Of a stretch of DNA of 64,000 nt, positions 37,067-46,043 are shown in pieces. Location: the NCBI RefSeq assembly GCF_019218755.1, contig NZ_JAHUWZ010000009.1, positions 1-64,000 on the forward strand, read 5' to 3'. Below the pieces are notes generated by a model that was given only the letters and a program-made list of their open reading frames with translations, had not been told where the DNA came from and did no database searches. Position 1 is the first letter of the stretch, and each line of letters opens with the position of its first letter. Position numbers and translations under genes: made by a program. The DNA comes from Acidovorax sp. sif1233 (GTDB taxonomy: Bacteria; Pseudomonadota; Gammaproteobacteria; Burkholderiales; Burkholderiaceae_C).

Positions 37067-37524
37067 CAGGGACGCCCACCTTGAACCAGCGAGGTGACCT
37101 GGTTGCGCAGGTCATCCACCTTGCTCTTGAGGTCCAGTTCCACGCCGTAGTTCTGCTTGGCGTAGTCGCCCAGCGCGGGCTTGGACATCCGCGAAACCTC
37201 CAGCAGCGTGCCTTCGACTTGCTTCTTGGCCTTCTTCTCGCGTGCTTTCACCTCGGCCTGCGCCCTCTTGGCGAGCTCCAGCGCAGCGTTGTCAGCTTGG
37301 CCTTCGGCGGTGCCAGTGCCGGTGGGCGCATCGGTCTTCGCGTCCGCCTTCGCGGCCTTCTGGGGGGCTGCGTCCACCACGCGCTTGAACTCCAGGTAGC
37401 CCGCAAGGGCCCGGGCGTCGCGCTCGGACACCAGCTTTTCCTCGCCGGGCAACCAGGCGTTCTTGAGCGGCGTGCGGTCGGTGTACGGGGTCGTGCCCAC
37501 GTACTGGATGTTTACGAACTTCAT
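37066..37524 (-). CDS. Head-completion-region protein with charged linker
   Basis: A 152-residue protein. Residues 1-45 look like a small beta domain (FVNIQYVGTTPYTDRTPLKN). About 55-105 is a Lys/Ala/Glu-rich linker, and the C-terminal 35 residues form a helical tail. Such proteins lie between capsid and adaptor genes. The function is not known. ATG overlaps the next gene's start region as TGATG. Confidence 0.5.
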   Translation of the reverse strand: MKFVNIQYVGTTPYTDRTPLKNAWLPGEEKLVSERDARALAGYLEFKRVVDAAPQKAAKADAKTDAPTGTGTAEGQADNAALELAKRAQAEVKAREKKAKKQVEGTLLEVSRMSKPALGDYAKQNYGVELDLKSKVDDLRNQVTSLVQGGRP

Positions 37525-37573
37525 GGGGTGTGCCTCCAGGCGATGCAGGCCGGTCGCCCGGCCCGCACGCGGC

Positions 37574-38053
37574 TTACTTGACGCCTTCGGCGATGCCGAA
37601 GATCACGACCTCGATTTCCGACACCTGGTTGTTGCCGGCCGTCTTGACGGTCAGCATCAGGTTGGCGTCCTTGGGCAGCACGATGCTGGGATTGACGGTC
37701 GCGTTGCGCAGGCGCGCTGCGGTGGCCAGGGCCAGGCCCGCACCGAAGTAGTCCGCGTCCTGCGGCACGGCCGCGTCGTCCACGCCATCCTTGTAGGCAA
37801 AGCCCAGATCGCCGGTGACGGTCGCGGTCATGCCGTCGATCACGTTCACGAAGCTATCCAAGTAGCGAAAGCCCGCGGGCAGATGGCCCAGGTTCACCAC
37901 GTCGTTCGCAGCAATGGCGGCCAGGGAGTCGGAATTGATGACAGCACCGGTTGCGCTGGTCTTGACGACGTAGCGCAGCGCGGAAAAATTGCCCCAGGGC
38001 GTGTTGCCCAGTTGCACGCCGTTGCCGGCGCCCTTCATGTTGATGGTTGCCAT
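37574..38053 (-). CDS. Putative capsid-associated (decoration) protein
   Basis: A 159-residue protein; ATG at 38053 with GGAGG upstream. It is beta-rich (GNFSALRYVVKTSATGAVIN) and has NLGHLPAGFRYLDSFVNVID, a segment common in small structural proteins encoded next to N4 gp56-type capsids. It may be a decoration or head-stabilising protein. Identification rests mainly on size and position. Confidence 0.5.
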   Translation of the reverse strand: MATINMKGAGNGVQLGNTPWGNFSALRYVVKTSATGAVINSDSLAAIAANDVVNLGHLPAGFRYLDSFVNVIDGMTATVTGDLGFAYKDGVDDAAVPQDADYFGAGLALATAARLRNATVNPSIVLPKDANLMLTVKTAGNNQVSEIEVVIFGIAEGVK

Positions 38054-38119
38054 GGTCGGCCTCCGTTCTTGAATTGATGGGGGAGATGGAGGCGGGGCCA
38101 CGAGGGCCCCGCGTGCCTA

Positions 38120-39415
38120 TCAGCGTTCGCCCGGGATGAGCTTCACCACGGTGTCGATGGCCATGGCGCCGATGTCGGTCCAGTGCTTCTGGCCGTTGCC
38201 CTGATCCACGGCGAAGCGGACCTTTTGCAGGCCCTGGATCACACCGATCATCAGTTCGCGCTTGTCCTTGTGGTCGAAGGTTTCCTCGTTCCAGAAGAAC
38301 GGCATGCCCGACAGACCCGAAGCCGCGAAGGCCTGCATCAGCGACTGGCCGCCCAGCAGGATCGCGCGGTCCACCGCGTGGGTGGCACCGAACGCCGCAG
38401 GCACCACGCACGAGCTTTCAGCCTCGGAAGTGAAGCTGTTGGCGTAGCGGATCGTGTTGCCGGCGTAGAAGCGCACGGGCTTGGGCTGCTTGAGCAGCAG
38501 GATGCCATTCCACAGGGCGGCTTCACCCAGGAACAGGGGATGCTTCTTGGCATTCGAGGCACGGTTGAGGGCCGCCACCTGGAACTTGCGGAAGTCATCG
38601 TCCTGCGCAAAGGCGTGGTACTGGGCGGGCGACAGCAGCAGCGCGCGCAGCGGTTCGTCCTCGGCGGCAATGTCGCCAGGGATCTTCACGCGGGGGGGCG
38701 GCAGCGGCAGCGACTCGATCAGGACGCGGATGGCGTCCACGACCGTCATGCTCAAGTCGTCCGTCGTCTGCAGCGCAGCCTCGCCGGCGTTCACCGTGAA
38801 GGCCTTCACGCCGTTGGTGCCGTCCGCCATGTAGTGGCGGTTCTTGGTGGGCGCCTTGACAGGATTCACCAGCAGTTCAGCGAACTCGGGGTCGTCCTCG
38901 GTAGGCAAGCGCCACTCGATGTTGTCGTGGAAGCCGCGGGCACCGGCCACATGGGTCAGGATCGACTGATCCAGGTAGGCATCAGCATGCGACTGCGCCA
39001 CGGGGCGGGCCAGGCGCGTGAAGTCCACGGCCGAACGCAGGTTCGTCATGGTGTCGCCCAGCTTCACCGGGATACGGGCCTGATCCACGCGGGTGCGGGC
39101 CTTGTCGTACGCCAGGCCCTTGCCCTTGCCTTCCACCATGCGCGAGCCCATGGTGGGGCGCATCTTGGACGGCTGCACGAAGTGGAATTCCACCTCGTCG
39201 CCCATGCCGCGCGAAAGGTCCATCGACTTCACGATGGGGAAGTCCGCGCTGGACTGCTTGCGGATCATCTCCGCGACCTTGCCCTCACCCTTGGGCAGAG
39301 GGCCCGAGAGCTGGCCCAGGCGAGAACCCCGGTTTTCGGCCAGGGCGAACATGCCGGCCGCCTGGACGTACATGGCCTTGTCGGAGCCGGCCGGAACGTG
39401 GCTGTTCATGGTCAT
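38120..39415 (-). CDS. Major capsid protein, N4 gp56 family
   Basis: A 431-residue protein. The segment GDEVEFHFVQPSKMRPTMGS followed by GLAYDKARTRVDQAR, and the AHAVDRAILLGGQSLMQAF-type C-terminal region, match the N4 gp56/DUF4043 capsid family, an HK97-fold group used by N4-like and related podoviruses. The length (about 400-430) is normal. GGAGG lies before the ATG. It follows the scaffold gene, as usual. Confidence 0.82.
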   Translation of the reverse strand: MTMNSHVPAGSDKAMYVQAAGMFALAENRGSRLGQLSGPLPKGEGKVAEMIRKQSSADFPIVKSMDLSRGMGDEVEFHFVQPSKMRPTMGSRMVEGKGKGLAYDKARTRVDQARIPVKLGDTMTNLRSAVDFTRLARPVAQSHADAYLDQSILTHVAGARGFHDNIEWRLPTEDDPEFAELLVNPVKAPTKNRHYMADGTNGVKAFTVNAGEAALQTTDDLSMTVVDAIRVLIESLPLPPPRVKIPGDIAAEDEPLRALLLSPAQYHAFAQDDDFRKFQVAALNRASNAKKHPLFLGEAALWNGILLLKQPKPVRFYAGNTIRYANSFTSEAESSCVVPAAFGATHAVDRAILLGGQSLMQAFAASGLSGMPFFWNEETFDHKDKRELMIGVIQGLQKVRFAVDQGNGQKHWTDIGAMAIDTVVKLIPGER

Positions 39416-39470
39416 AGTGACCTCCTTCGATGGGATGGGGGCGACTCATCACGAGCGGCCCACGGGTTTC

Positions 39471-40520
39471 TTAAACTGCGTTCAACAAGCGCTCAATCTG
39501 CTCGTTGCTCATGTCCTGCATGCGCTCCATGAGCGCATTGGGGTTGGTCCCGGCGGAAGCCAGAACCTGCTGCGTCACGTCCTGGTGCTGCTCGCCCGCT
39601 GCCTCCGACAGCGAGTTGGGGACACGGCGTTGCACCTCCGGCGCGTTGCCCTTGCCCTTGTCCTGAGCGCTTGGCGCGGCGGCCTTGCCGGTCTGCGCCT
39701 TGAACGTGTCGATAATTTCAATCACCTGCTCGGCCGTGCCCCCCGTCTTGGGGTCAAACACAGCCTCCACAGAGCTGCGCGCGAAGCTCGGGAGCGACTG
39801 CTTCCAGGCTGCGAATTCAGACGACTGCACGACTTCATCCGCGTCGGCATGCTTGTCGTAGATCGAGCCGTAGTGGCCCTCCTTCGCCACCTTCTCATCA
39901 CGCTCGCGGAGCGGCTTCAAGGTCTTGGCGCTTTCCTCCATCAGCTCCGCGCGCAGTTCGTCGCGCGTGCGCTGCACCAGCGCCGTGATCCCCTTGGCAA
40001 TGTCCTCTTCCGTGAAACTGCCAAAAAGGCTCATGTCCACGCCCTGCGCGATGGCCGCCTTCGCTACATCCAGGTTCTGGTCTGCCGTGGTCTGTGCCTG
40101 CCCTGCATCCGCACGGGCTTGTGCACTGTCCTCGGCCTTGCCCAGGTTCGCCTGCTGCTTGGTGGTCAGCTCCGCGAGTTGTGCGCGAAGGGTCTGGTTC
40201 TCGCCTTCCAGCGTCTTGTTGCGCTCGCGCGCAGTTTCCAAACGCTCATAGGGGATGGTGTAGTTGCCGGACTTGCTGGCAATCGGTGCGCCCTTGGGCT
40301 CTTCGCCGTCGGCATGCTCGGTGCGGGTCTTGTCCTGCTCCGTCTGGCCCTTGTCGCCCTGCGCTGTGGAATCCACCACAGTGCCAGCGCCGGTGCCAGT
40401 ACCATCGGCCGCGCCATCGTTGTTGCCTTGATTGCCTTGGTCGCCCTGACCGGCGTCATCGCCATCCAGCGATTCACCGTTGAGGGCCTTTTCGAGAAGT
40501 TCTGCGGGCGTGAGTGCCAT
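39471..40520 (-). CDS. Putative scaffolding protein
   Basis: A 349-residue acidic, Gln/Ala/Glu-rich protein. Residues 18-75 are a low-complexity Gly/Asp/Gln/Asn stretch. About 95-150 forms a coiled coil (RLETARERNKTLEGENQTLR onward), and the C-terminus is helical. Composition and position directly before the capsid gene fit a scaffold. ATG at 40520 has GGAG at 9 bases; one five codons earlier is possible. Confidence 0.7.
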   Translation of the reverse strand: MALTPAELLEKALNGESLDGDDAGQGDQGNQGNNDGAADGTGTGAGTVVDSTAQGDKGQTEQDKTRTEHADGEEPKGAPIASKSGNYTIPYERLETARERNKTLEGENQTLRAQLAELTTKQQANLGKAEDSAQARADAGQAQTTADQNLDVAKAAIAQGVDMSLFGSFTEEDIAKGITALVQRTRDELRAELMEESAKTLKPLRERDEKVAKEGHYGSIYDKHADADEVVQSSEFAAWKQSLPSFARSSVEAVFDPKTGGTAEQVIEIIDTFKAQTGKAAAPSAQDKGKGNAPEVQRRVPNSLSEAAGEQHQDVTQQVLASAGTNPNALMERMQDMSNEQIERLLNAV

Positions 40521-40710
40521 GTCTGCGTGCTCCATCCCAGCTATCCGGCTGGGCCTGCATGGGCATGCGATTGAGGGCTGGCCAGGGCCGAAGCCCCAGC
40601 CTTCCACTCTCCTGCTGCGGGAAGTGCCACCTCATCCCGAGGTTGCGTATCGCCATCGGCTTGCGCGTCTGGCTTGAAGGGCAGTATCAAAGCGATGCCC
40701 TGAAAGGCTC

Positions 40711-40726
40711 CGCCCTATACCGGGCG
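40711..40726 (-). promoter_or_regulatory. Late promoter-like motif, copy 4 (capsid operon)
   Basis: Minus strand CGCCCGGTATAGGGCG, 191 bases before the scaffold start. It comes just after a factor-independent terminator (40732-40758), the arrangement expected if a new transcript starts here. Confidence 0.7.
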
Positions 40727-40731
40727 GACAC

Positions 40732-40758
40732 AAAAAAGCCGCCTCGGCGGGCGGCTTT
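40732..40758 (-). terminator. Terminator before the capsid operon
   Basis: Minus strand AAAGCCGCC / GGCGGCTTT stem (9 bp, 6-base loop) followed by a T-run to TTTTTT. It ends transcripts from the upstream gene at 40783 and is followed 6 bases later by motif copy 4. Confidence 0.85.
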
Positions 40759-40782
40759 CAAGGAGACATGAAGCACGTCTGG

Positions 40783-41073
40783 CTATGTGGATGGGCACAT
40801 GCGCCACATCGGGGTCACGCGGGGGCGATCACGTTTGACCAGGCGCAGGATGAAAGCCTTGGCCGCCACGAGGGCAACGCTGGGCTCGCGCTGGTTCGGG
40901 CTCGCGGGCTGCACCACTGCATCCACACGGAAGCCGTCCAGCACAAAACTCCAGGCACGGTGCACGGCGGACACCACGTAGTCGCGAGAGGTGACGGCGA
41001 CCGAGGCGAACGCACCGGCGGCGGCAGCGCAGGCAATGGCGGCGATGGCGAAGAGGCGGGAAGAACGGGACAT
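40783..41073 (-). CDS. Small exported or membrane protein
   Basis: A 96-residue protein with a signal-peptide-like N-terminus (MSRSSRLFAIAAIACAAAAGAFASVAV). The rest is basic and soluble (AFILRLVKRDRPRVTP). AGGAG lies before the ATG. It forms a single-gene unit between motif copy 3 and a terminator, so it is expressed apart from its neighbours. No family recognised. Confidence 0.55.
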   Translation of the reverse strand: MSRSSRLFAIAAIACAAAAGAFASVAVTSRDYVVSAVHRAWSFVLDGFRVDAVVQPASPNQREPSVALVAAKAFILRLVKRDRPRVTPMWRMCPST

Positions 41074-41164
41074 GGTTGGTACTCCTGTGAGGTGCCGTGG
41101 CTGCAGCGAAACCCCTTGCCTTGACGGGGAAGCCCATGCTCAGGCCGGGGCCCCAGATTGCATC

Positions 41165-41181
41165 GCCCTATGCCGGGCGGC
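41165..41181 (-). promoter_or_regulatory. Late promoter-like motif, copy 3
   Basis: Minus strand CCGCCCGGCATAGGGCG, 92 bases before the exported protein at 41073 and overlapping the TAG stop of the 76-residue gene at 41168. Confidence 0.65.
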
Positions 41182-41398
41182 GCGCACAGATGCGCAGCGG
41201 GTACACGTCCACCCTGATCTGAACATCGTGGTGGTCACGCAGGTGGCAGATCGCGCGTCCTGGCTGGATGGTCCCGGTCCGAAAATCCATGCGATTGACC
41301 AGCTCCTGCAGCGCATCATTGACAAACGGTGCGACGTGCGTGCCTTCCGTGTTTCCGGTCACGGTCACGTCAATGCTCAGGCGAAGCTCGGGGCCCAT
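41168..41398 (-). CDS. Hypothetical small phage protein
   Basis: A 76-residue protein; ATG at 41398 overlaps the stop of the gene before (TGATG). It is beta-rich (ELRLSIDVTVTGNTEG) with an HDVQIRVDVYPL strand. Unknown function. Co-translated with the coiled-coil protein. Confidence 0.5.
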   Translation of the reverse strand: MGPELRLSIDVTVTGNTEGTHVAPFVNDALQELVNRMDFRTGTIQPGRAICHLRDHHDVQIRVDVYPLRICARRPA

Positions 41399-41937
41399 CA
41401 CTTCGAGCTCCGGGTCTTGCGGGCGGACTTCGCTGCAGGCGCCGAGGTTTCCGGACTCGGGAGCAGCACCAAGACGGTCGCGGGCACGGCCACGCTCGTA
41501 ATTTGTGCACCTCCGTCGTATGGGCGCTCGAACACGCAGACCATTTGCCCATCGTCATCCAGGCCCGCCGCCACCATCACCTGCGTGCCACCCACAATGC
41601 ACACGCGCTTGCCCACCATGGTCGCGTACTGTTCCGCGTCCCGGTCGTACACCTTGGCCAGGATGCTGCGCACGGTCCCGACCTCGACTTTCAGGTTTTC
41701 GACCGCTTGCAGCGCGCCAGCCTCCACGCTCGCCGCGCCGTGTTCGACTCTGGCCAAACGATGCTCGATGACCTTCATGCGCTCGAACAAAGCATCCGCT
41801 GCCTTCGTGGCGCCCTGGTAGGACTGAACCAGCCTGTCGCGCTCGGAGATGGCGCGGCTCATGGCGGAATTGATGACGGCGTTCACCCGTTCCTCGATGG
41901 CTTCGAGACTGGGCGGCATGGTGGACTTGGGGGGCAT
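41398..41937 (-). CDS. Hypothetical phage protein with coiled coil
   Basis: A 179-residue protein; ATG at 41937 has AGGAG at 5 bases and is preferred to a GTG two codons earlier. Helical residues 8-95 likely form a coiled coil; about 100-155 is a small beta domain (VGKRVCIVGGTQVMVAAGLD). The tail is Lys/Ser-rich. It lies just after portal; a head-region role is an inference. Confidence 0.5.
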   Translation of the reverse strand: MPPKSTMPPSLEAIEERVNAVINSAMSRAISERDRLVQSYQGATKAADALFERMKVIEHRLARVEHGAASVEAGALQAVENLKVEVGTVRSILAKVYDRDAEQYATMVGKRVCIVGGTQVMVAAGLDDDGQMVCVFERPYDGGAQITSVAVPATVLVLLPSPETSAPAAKSARKTRSSK

Positions 41938-41994
41938 GAGCACTCCTGGGTAGTTGAGGGCTCCGATGCTCCGCGCGACATCGGAATTGCCCTC

Positions 41995-42010
41995 GCCCTA
42001 TGCCGGGCGC
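41995..42010 (-). promoter_or_regulatory. Late promoter-like motif, copy 2
   Basis: Minus strand CGCCCGGCATAGGGCG, 58 bases before the start at 41937 and just past the portal stop at 42012. Confidence 0.65.
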
Positions 42011-42011
42011 C

Positions 42012-44321
42012 TCACTGCAGGTTGTCGGCCACGGCCGGCGTCTCGATGCCAGCCATCCCCTGCCCTGCTTCCTGCGCCACCGGTGGAAACGCCGGGCTGG
42101 TGTTCTCCCGCACGCCCGGCGCCGTGCCCGCTTCGGCCTGAGCCTCGGGTCCAGCCTCGGGCTCGGGCACCGCGGCCGCACCACCTCCGCCCTGGATGTA
42201 CGGGCTCTTGATGTTCATGGCGGCAGTCACGTCCGGCGTGGGGAAGTTCGGATCCACGCCGCCAGGGCTTGGGCGATAGCCCGCGCCCTTCATCACCTCG
42301 TCGGCAATCGGCGCGATCATGGGCATCTGCGCGACCTGCGCCCCCGCCTGCATCGCGCTGAACGCCGACTGCACGCCCACCTGCACCGCCTCGCGGATCA
42401 GCTTCTCGATCTGGGCGTCGCCAATGCGTTCCTTCAGGTCCAGCTCGCGCACCTTGAGGTCGTGCATCAGCTCCAGCTTCACCTGCTTGCGGATCTGCTC
42501 CGGGTCTGCCTGCGCGCCGGCCTGGGCGATGCGGATCGCTTCCACCACCTGCTTCTTGCGTGGCAGGTCCATGAGGTCGATCATGAACGGCATCACCACC
42601 TGCTGAATCTCGGGAGTGGCGCCCTTCACCGCCTCGGACAGGGCATTGAGCTGCTGGGAACGGAAGCCGCTCGACGTGGGCACATCCTCCAGCGCCACCT
42701 TCAGGCGCGCGCGCTGCACGTCGTTGCTCATGAGCGTGATGCCCGTGTCCGGGTCCACCTCTGGCTTATTCAGCACCACGCTGCGCGGGGGGTTGAGCAC
42801 ATCGCCCTCGATCACCACCACGGTTTCCTCCTTGCCGATGTCCTCGATGATGAGGGCCATGAGCAGTTCGCCCACCAGCGTGCGCGAGTCCTGGAAGTTC
42901 TCCATGAGATCCGCCAGCGAAATCTGCGACTGCTCGACCTGGGTCTGCTCCTGCACGCCGCTGGTGGCCGAACCCGTCTGCCCCTGGAACGCCGGGGTCA
43001 CGGGGCTGACGCGCGAAATGGCCCGGCGGCTGTCGTCCATCAGTTGGAACTGCTGGGCATTGAGCTGGAAGTCCCGCTTGCGCTCGAAGATCCCGCCACT
43101 AGCCATCTCGTCCTTGTCCAGCACGAAATCAGCATCGACGCGCGAGGCCATCTGCCGGAACTGCTGATCGTTCATGATCACCGCACCCTTCGTGCGGATT
43201 GTCTCGACGGACGACATGCCCCAGCGCAGCTTCGCAATGGTGCTGTTCAGGTTGTCCTGCGGGAAAAGCATGTCCCGCACCAAGCCGTAGGGGATGCCGG
43301 TCAAGTCCTCGGAGCACGCCATCACCCGGACATAGGGGAAATGGCGATGCGGGTACGGGCTTGGGCCATCGAACAGGCAGTGTGGGCCCATCCAGTAGGC
43401 GCGGCGCACCACCGGAATCAGTTCCTCGACCAGCTTGCCCCGGCCCAGGGCCAGGGCCGCCGCGTGCAGCTCATTCCCCGCGTCGTACTTGACCGCGCGG
43501 CCGTCCTTCATCTTGAGCATGACGGTTGTCACCCAGCGCCGGTACCACAGCTCGGTGATGCAAACCGTGTTGTTCTCTTCGTTGTAGTAGGCGTCCTCCT
43601 GCACCGTCCATGCGCGCTCCGCCTCGACCGCGGAGCGCAGGCCGGTGGACTGGCCGCCTTCCAGTTCCTGGATGGAGAACTCGGCGATCCACTTGTCCGC
43701 CCCGTTGAGGATCAGCGTCGCGTGGTCGCGAAACATGCGCGCGGCCCGGGTGCGGCTGATCCAGCGGCGGCGATACAGCCACCGCGCGTCCGACAGGTCG
43801 GGCTCGATGGCCTTCATGTCCCACCAGATCTCATTGCGGTGGATGTACCGGCACTTGTACGGGTACTCCAGCGAGTTGGCGGCGCGCGACACCTCCACCC
43901 AGCCGATGCCCACGGCCACCGAAGGACGGAAGGCCTGCGACAGCGCGCGGTCGGCCTTGCTGTGCCGCTCCGCCTTGTTGAGGCGGAAGTTCATGGCGTC
44001 CGCCATGTCCTGGCTGCCCTGATCGCCGTCCGGCGTCACGCGCCAGTCCTTGCGCGTCTTGGCCTCGTAGCCGCAGACCGCGCCGATGGCCGGGCCGATG
44101 ACGTTCTCCTTCGCGGGCGGGATGCCCATGTCCTTCATCCGGCGCAGCAGTTCGGTGGACAGCTGGTTGCCGTCGGCATAGTCCGCCTCGTGGTCGGCCT
44201 GCGCGCGCCACGGCGGCTGCGCCAGGGCCTCGCGCACGATGGACGCGAACTCTTCCATGCGCATCGGCTCGTCGCGGCCGTCCTGCAGTTCGTCAATGGG
44301 TGCTTGGTGGGTTGCGTTCAT
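42012..44321 (-). CDS. Portal protein
   Basis: A 769-residue protein; ATG at 44321, with GAGG at 9 bases; an ATG five codons earlier overlaps the terminase stop and is also possible. The N-terminal third (ENVIGPAIGAVCGYEAKTRK, then YKCRYIHRNEIWWDMKA and DARWLYRRRWISRTRAARMF) matches large portal proteins of P22-like podoviruses (about 700-770 residues). The C-terminus is helical and low-complexity. It follows TerL, as usual. Twelve copies normally form the vertex through which DNA enters. Confidence 0.8.
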   Translation of the reverse strand: MNATHQAPIDELQDGRDEPMRMEEFASIVREALAQPPWRAQADHEADYADGNQLSTELLRRMKDMGIPPAKENVIGPAIGAVCGYEAKTRKDWRVTPDGDQGSQDMADAMNFRLNKAERHSKADRALSQAFRPSVAVGIGWVEVSRAANSLEYPYKCRYIHRNEIWWDMKAIEPDLSDARWLYRRRWISRTRAARMFRDHATLILNGADKWIAEFSIQELEGGQSTGLRSAVEAERAWTVQEDAYYNEENNTVCITELWYRRWVTTVMLKMKDGRAVKYDAGNELHAAALALGRGKLVEELIPVVRRAYWMGPHCLFDGPSPYPHRHFPYVRVMACSEDLTGIPYGLVRDMLFPQDNLNSTIAKLRWGMSSVETIRTKGAVIMNDQQFRQMASRVDADFVLDKDEMASGGIFERKRDFQLNAQQFQLMDDSRRAISRVSPVTPAFQGQTGSATSGVQEQTQVEQSQISLADLMENFQDSRTLVGELLMALIIEDIGKEETVVVIEGDVLNPPRSVVLNKPEVDPDTGITLMSNDVQRARLKVALEDVPTSSGFRSQQLNALSEAVKGATPEIQQVVMPFMIDLMDLPRKKQVVEAIRIAQAGAQADPEQIRKQVKLELMHDLKVRELDLKERIGDAQIEKLIREAVQVGVQSAFSAMQAGAQVAQMPMIAPIADEVMKGAGYRPSPGGVDPNFPTPDVTAAMNIKSPYIQGGGGAAAVPEPEAGPEAQAEAGTAPGVRENTSPAFPPVAQEAGQGMAGIETPAVADNLQ

Positions 44322-44332
44322 GGTGGTGCGCC

Positions 44333-46042
44333 TCATGTGCGCCAGTCGGGTGCTGGCGGCATAGAAAATTCGTGATTGGTGCCGTAGGCGTCGTCGGTGG
44401 GCTGGTAGAGGCCGGATTCCTTGGCCTGAGCCCACTGCCGCAGGGCGTCCGCGCCCTCGGTGCAGCCGTTGCTCTTGTCGGGCTCGTCCAGGAACTTGGT
44501 CAGGGCCTGGCTGTACTTCTTCCGGTAGCCCCGCAGGCGCTCCAGCCCGAAGGCGCAGGCCTCCTTGTCGAACCAGGCGCCGCGCATGTGCTTGCGCAGG
44601 GTGTTCACGCCGGTCATGAGCTGGGTCACGCGCGGCACGATCACGAACTTCTGGCCCGGCATCAGGGCCTGCAGCATCTGCTTGGTGGACTTGTTGGTGT
44701 CACCCAGGCGCTTGTGGTCCGCGTCGTGCGGCAGGTAGTGCTTGCCGAAGACAAAGCCCAGGCTCTGCAGGTGGCGCACGTAGTGCTTGAGGTCTTCGTC
44801 GTGCTCTTCGTAGTAGCCGATGAAGCGGTCCTCGCCGCGCAGCTGCTGGGCGAACCAGATCGCGCAGCCATCCGAATTGCCGATGTCCCAGAACGAGTGC
44901 ACGGGCAGGTCCAGCACCGGCACGTTCGTGATGCCGCCGCGCTTGGTCAGTTCGGTGATGGCCTTGGTGAGGTAGTGGCCCTCGGTGGACTGCTGGAAGG
45001 CTTCGCGCGGCGTGGACGGGTACTCTTGCCACATCCGTTCTTCGCGCCCTGGAAAGTCGGCCGATAGAGTTGCCGCGTACCAGGCCCGCTGCTCCATGTC
45101 CAGCTTGCTGCCCGTCTCCACTTCAATGTCTTCGAAGTAGTCATGGAGCTTGGGCGGCACCACCACCAGGCCAGCGTCCATGCGGTAGGTGGGCTCTTGC
45201 CACCAGGCGTAGAAGTGGAAGCGGTAGTCGCGCTCCGTGAGTTTCTGGTGGGCGTGGTGCAACGCCTCGGCGCGCGTGCACAGTTCGTAGAACTCCCCGT
45301 TCGCGCCCTCGGCCGTGGATTCGATCACCAGGAAGCCAGTCAATGGCACCGCGGGGATGGAGCCAGTCATCACCTCCTTGGCCTTCTGCGGGTACTTGGC
45401 GCAGATCTTCCCGAACTCCGACACATGCAGGCGATGGATCGTGCCGCCCCGTACGGACGTGGCCACACGCATGCTGCTGTTGTTGTGCGCGAAGCGGATT
45501 TCCTTCGTGCTGGCGCGGGCCAGGGGGAAGCGCTCGCGGATTTCCTCGGGCAGGTGGTCGTAGGCGAAGATCACCTTGTCCCGAAAGATCGACTCCGCTG
45601 TCTCGCGGTCCTGGGCGATCATCCCGCACCGCTGGTTCCCGTTGAACAACGCTTCATCCAGCCACAGGATGGCAATCAGGGTCGTGAACCCCAGTTGGCG
45701 GGCCTTGAGAATGATGTTGCGGTGCCACAGGCGCTTGATGAAGCGACGTTGGGCGCGGTTGGGAATGAACGGCTTGACGAAGGCCTCGTCGCCGTTGTCG
45801 CCCTTGACGATGATCTGATACAGGCACCCGCTGAACAGACGCCATTCCGGATCGGCGAGGCTGCGGGCCAGCTCTTCCTCATTGGTCGGGATGCGCGCGG
45901 CAGGCTGGACATGCACACGCTGCAGCTCTCGCGGCTCGTGGGGCCAGATCTTCGCGTCAAGGCCGCCCGCTTCATCACCTGGGCCAGCAACCCACAGGTT
46001 TTCGTCCTCGTCCACGCACTGATCCAAGAGAGCTGCGGCCAT
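44333..46042 (-). CDS. terL: Terminase large subunit
   Basis: A 569-residue packaging ATPase/nuclease. The adenine-binding/Walker A region reads LKARQLGFTT and the Walker B region has HVSEFG. VIESTAEGANGEFYEL is the coupling motif, and SFWDIGNSDGCAIWF opens the RNaseH-like nuclease with a metal-binding Asp. The ATG at 46042 is one base past the TerS stop. The length is normal for the family. Confidence 0.9.
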   Translation of the reverse strand: MAAALLDQCVDEDENLWVAGPGDEAGGLDAKIWPHEPRELQRVHVQPAARIPTNEEELARSLADPEWRLFSGCLYQIIVKGDNGDEAFVKPFIPNRAQRRFIKRLWHRNIILKARQLGFTTLIAILWLDEALFNGNQRCGMIAQDRETAESIFRDKVIFAYDHLPEEIRERFPLARASTKEIRFAHNNSSMRVATSVRGGTIHRLHVSEFGKICAKYPQKAKEVMTGSIPAVPLTGFLVIESTAEGANGEFYELCTRAEALHHAHQKLTERDYRFHFYAWWQEPTYRMDAGLVVVPPKLHDYFEDIEVETGSKLDMEQRAWYAATLSADFPGREERMWQEYPSTPREAFQQSTEGHYLTKAITELTKRGGITNVPVLDLPVHSFWDIGNSDGCAIWFAQQLRGEDRFIGYYEEHDEDLKHYVRHLQSLGFVFGKHYLPHDADHKRLGDTNKSTKQMLQALMPGQKFVIVPRVTQLMTGVNTLRKHMRGAWFDKEACAFGLERLRGYRKKYSQALTKFLDEPDKSNGCTEGADALRQWAQAKESGLYQPTDDAYGTNHEFSMPPAPDWRT

Positions 46043-46043
46043 G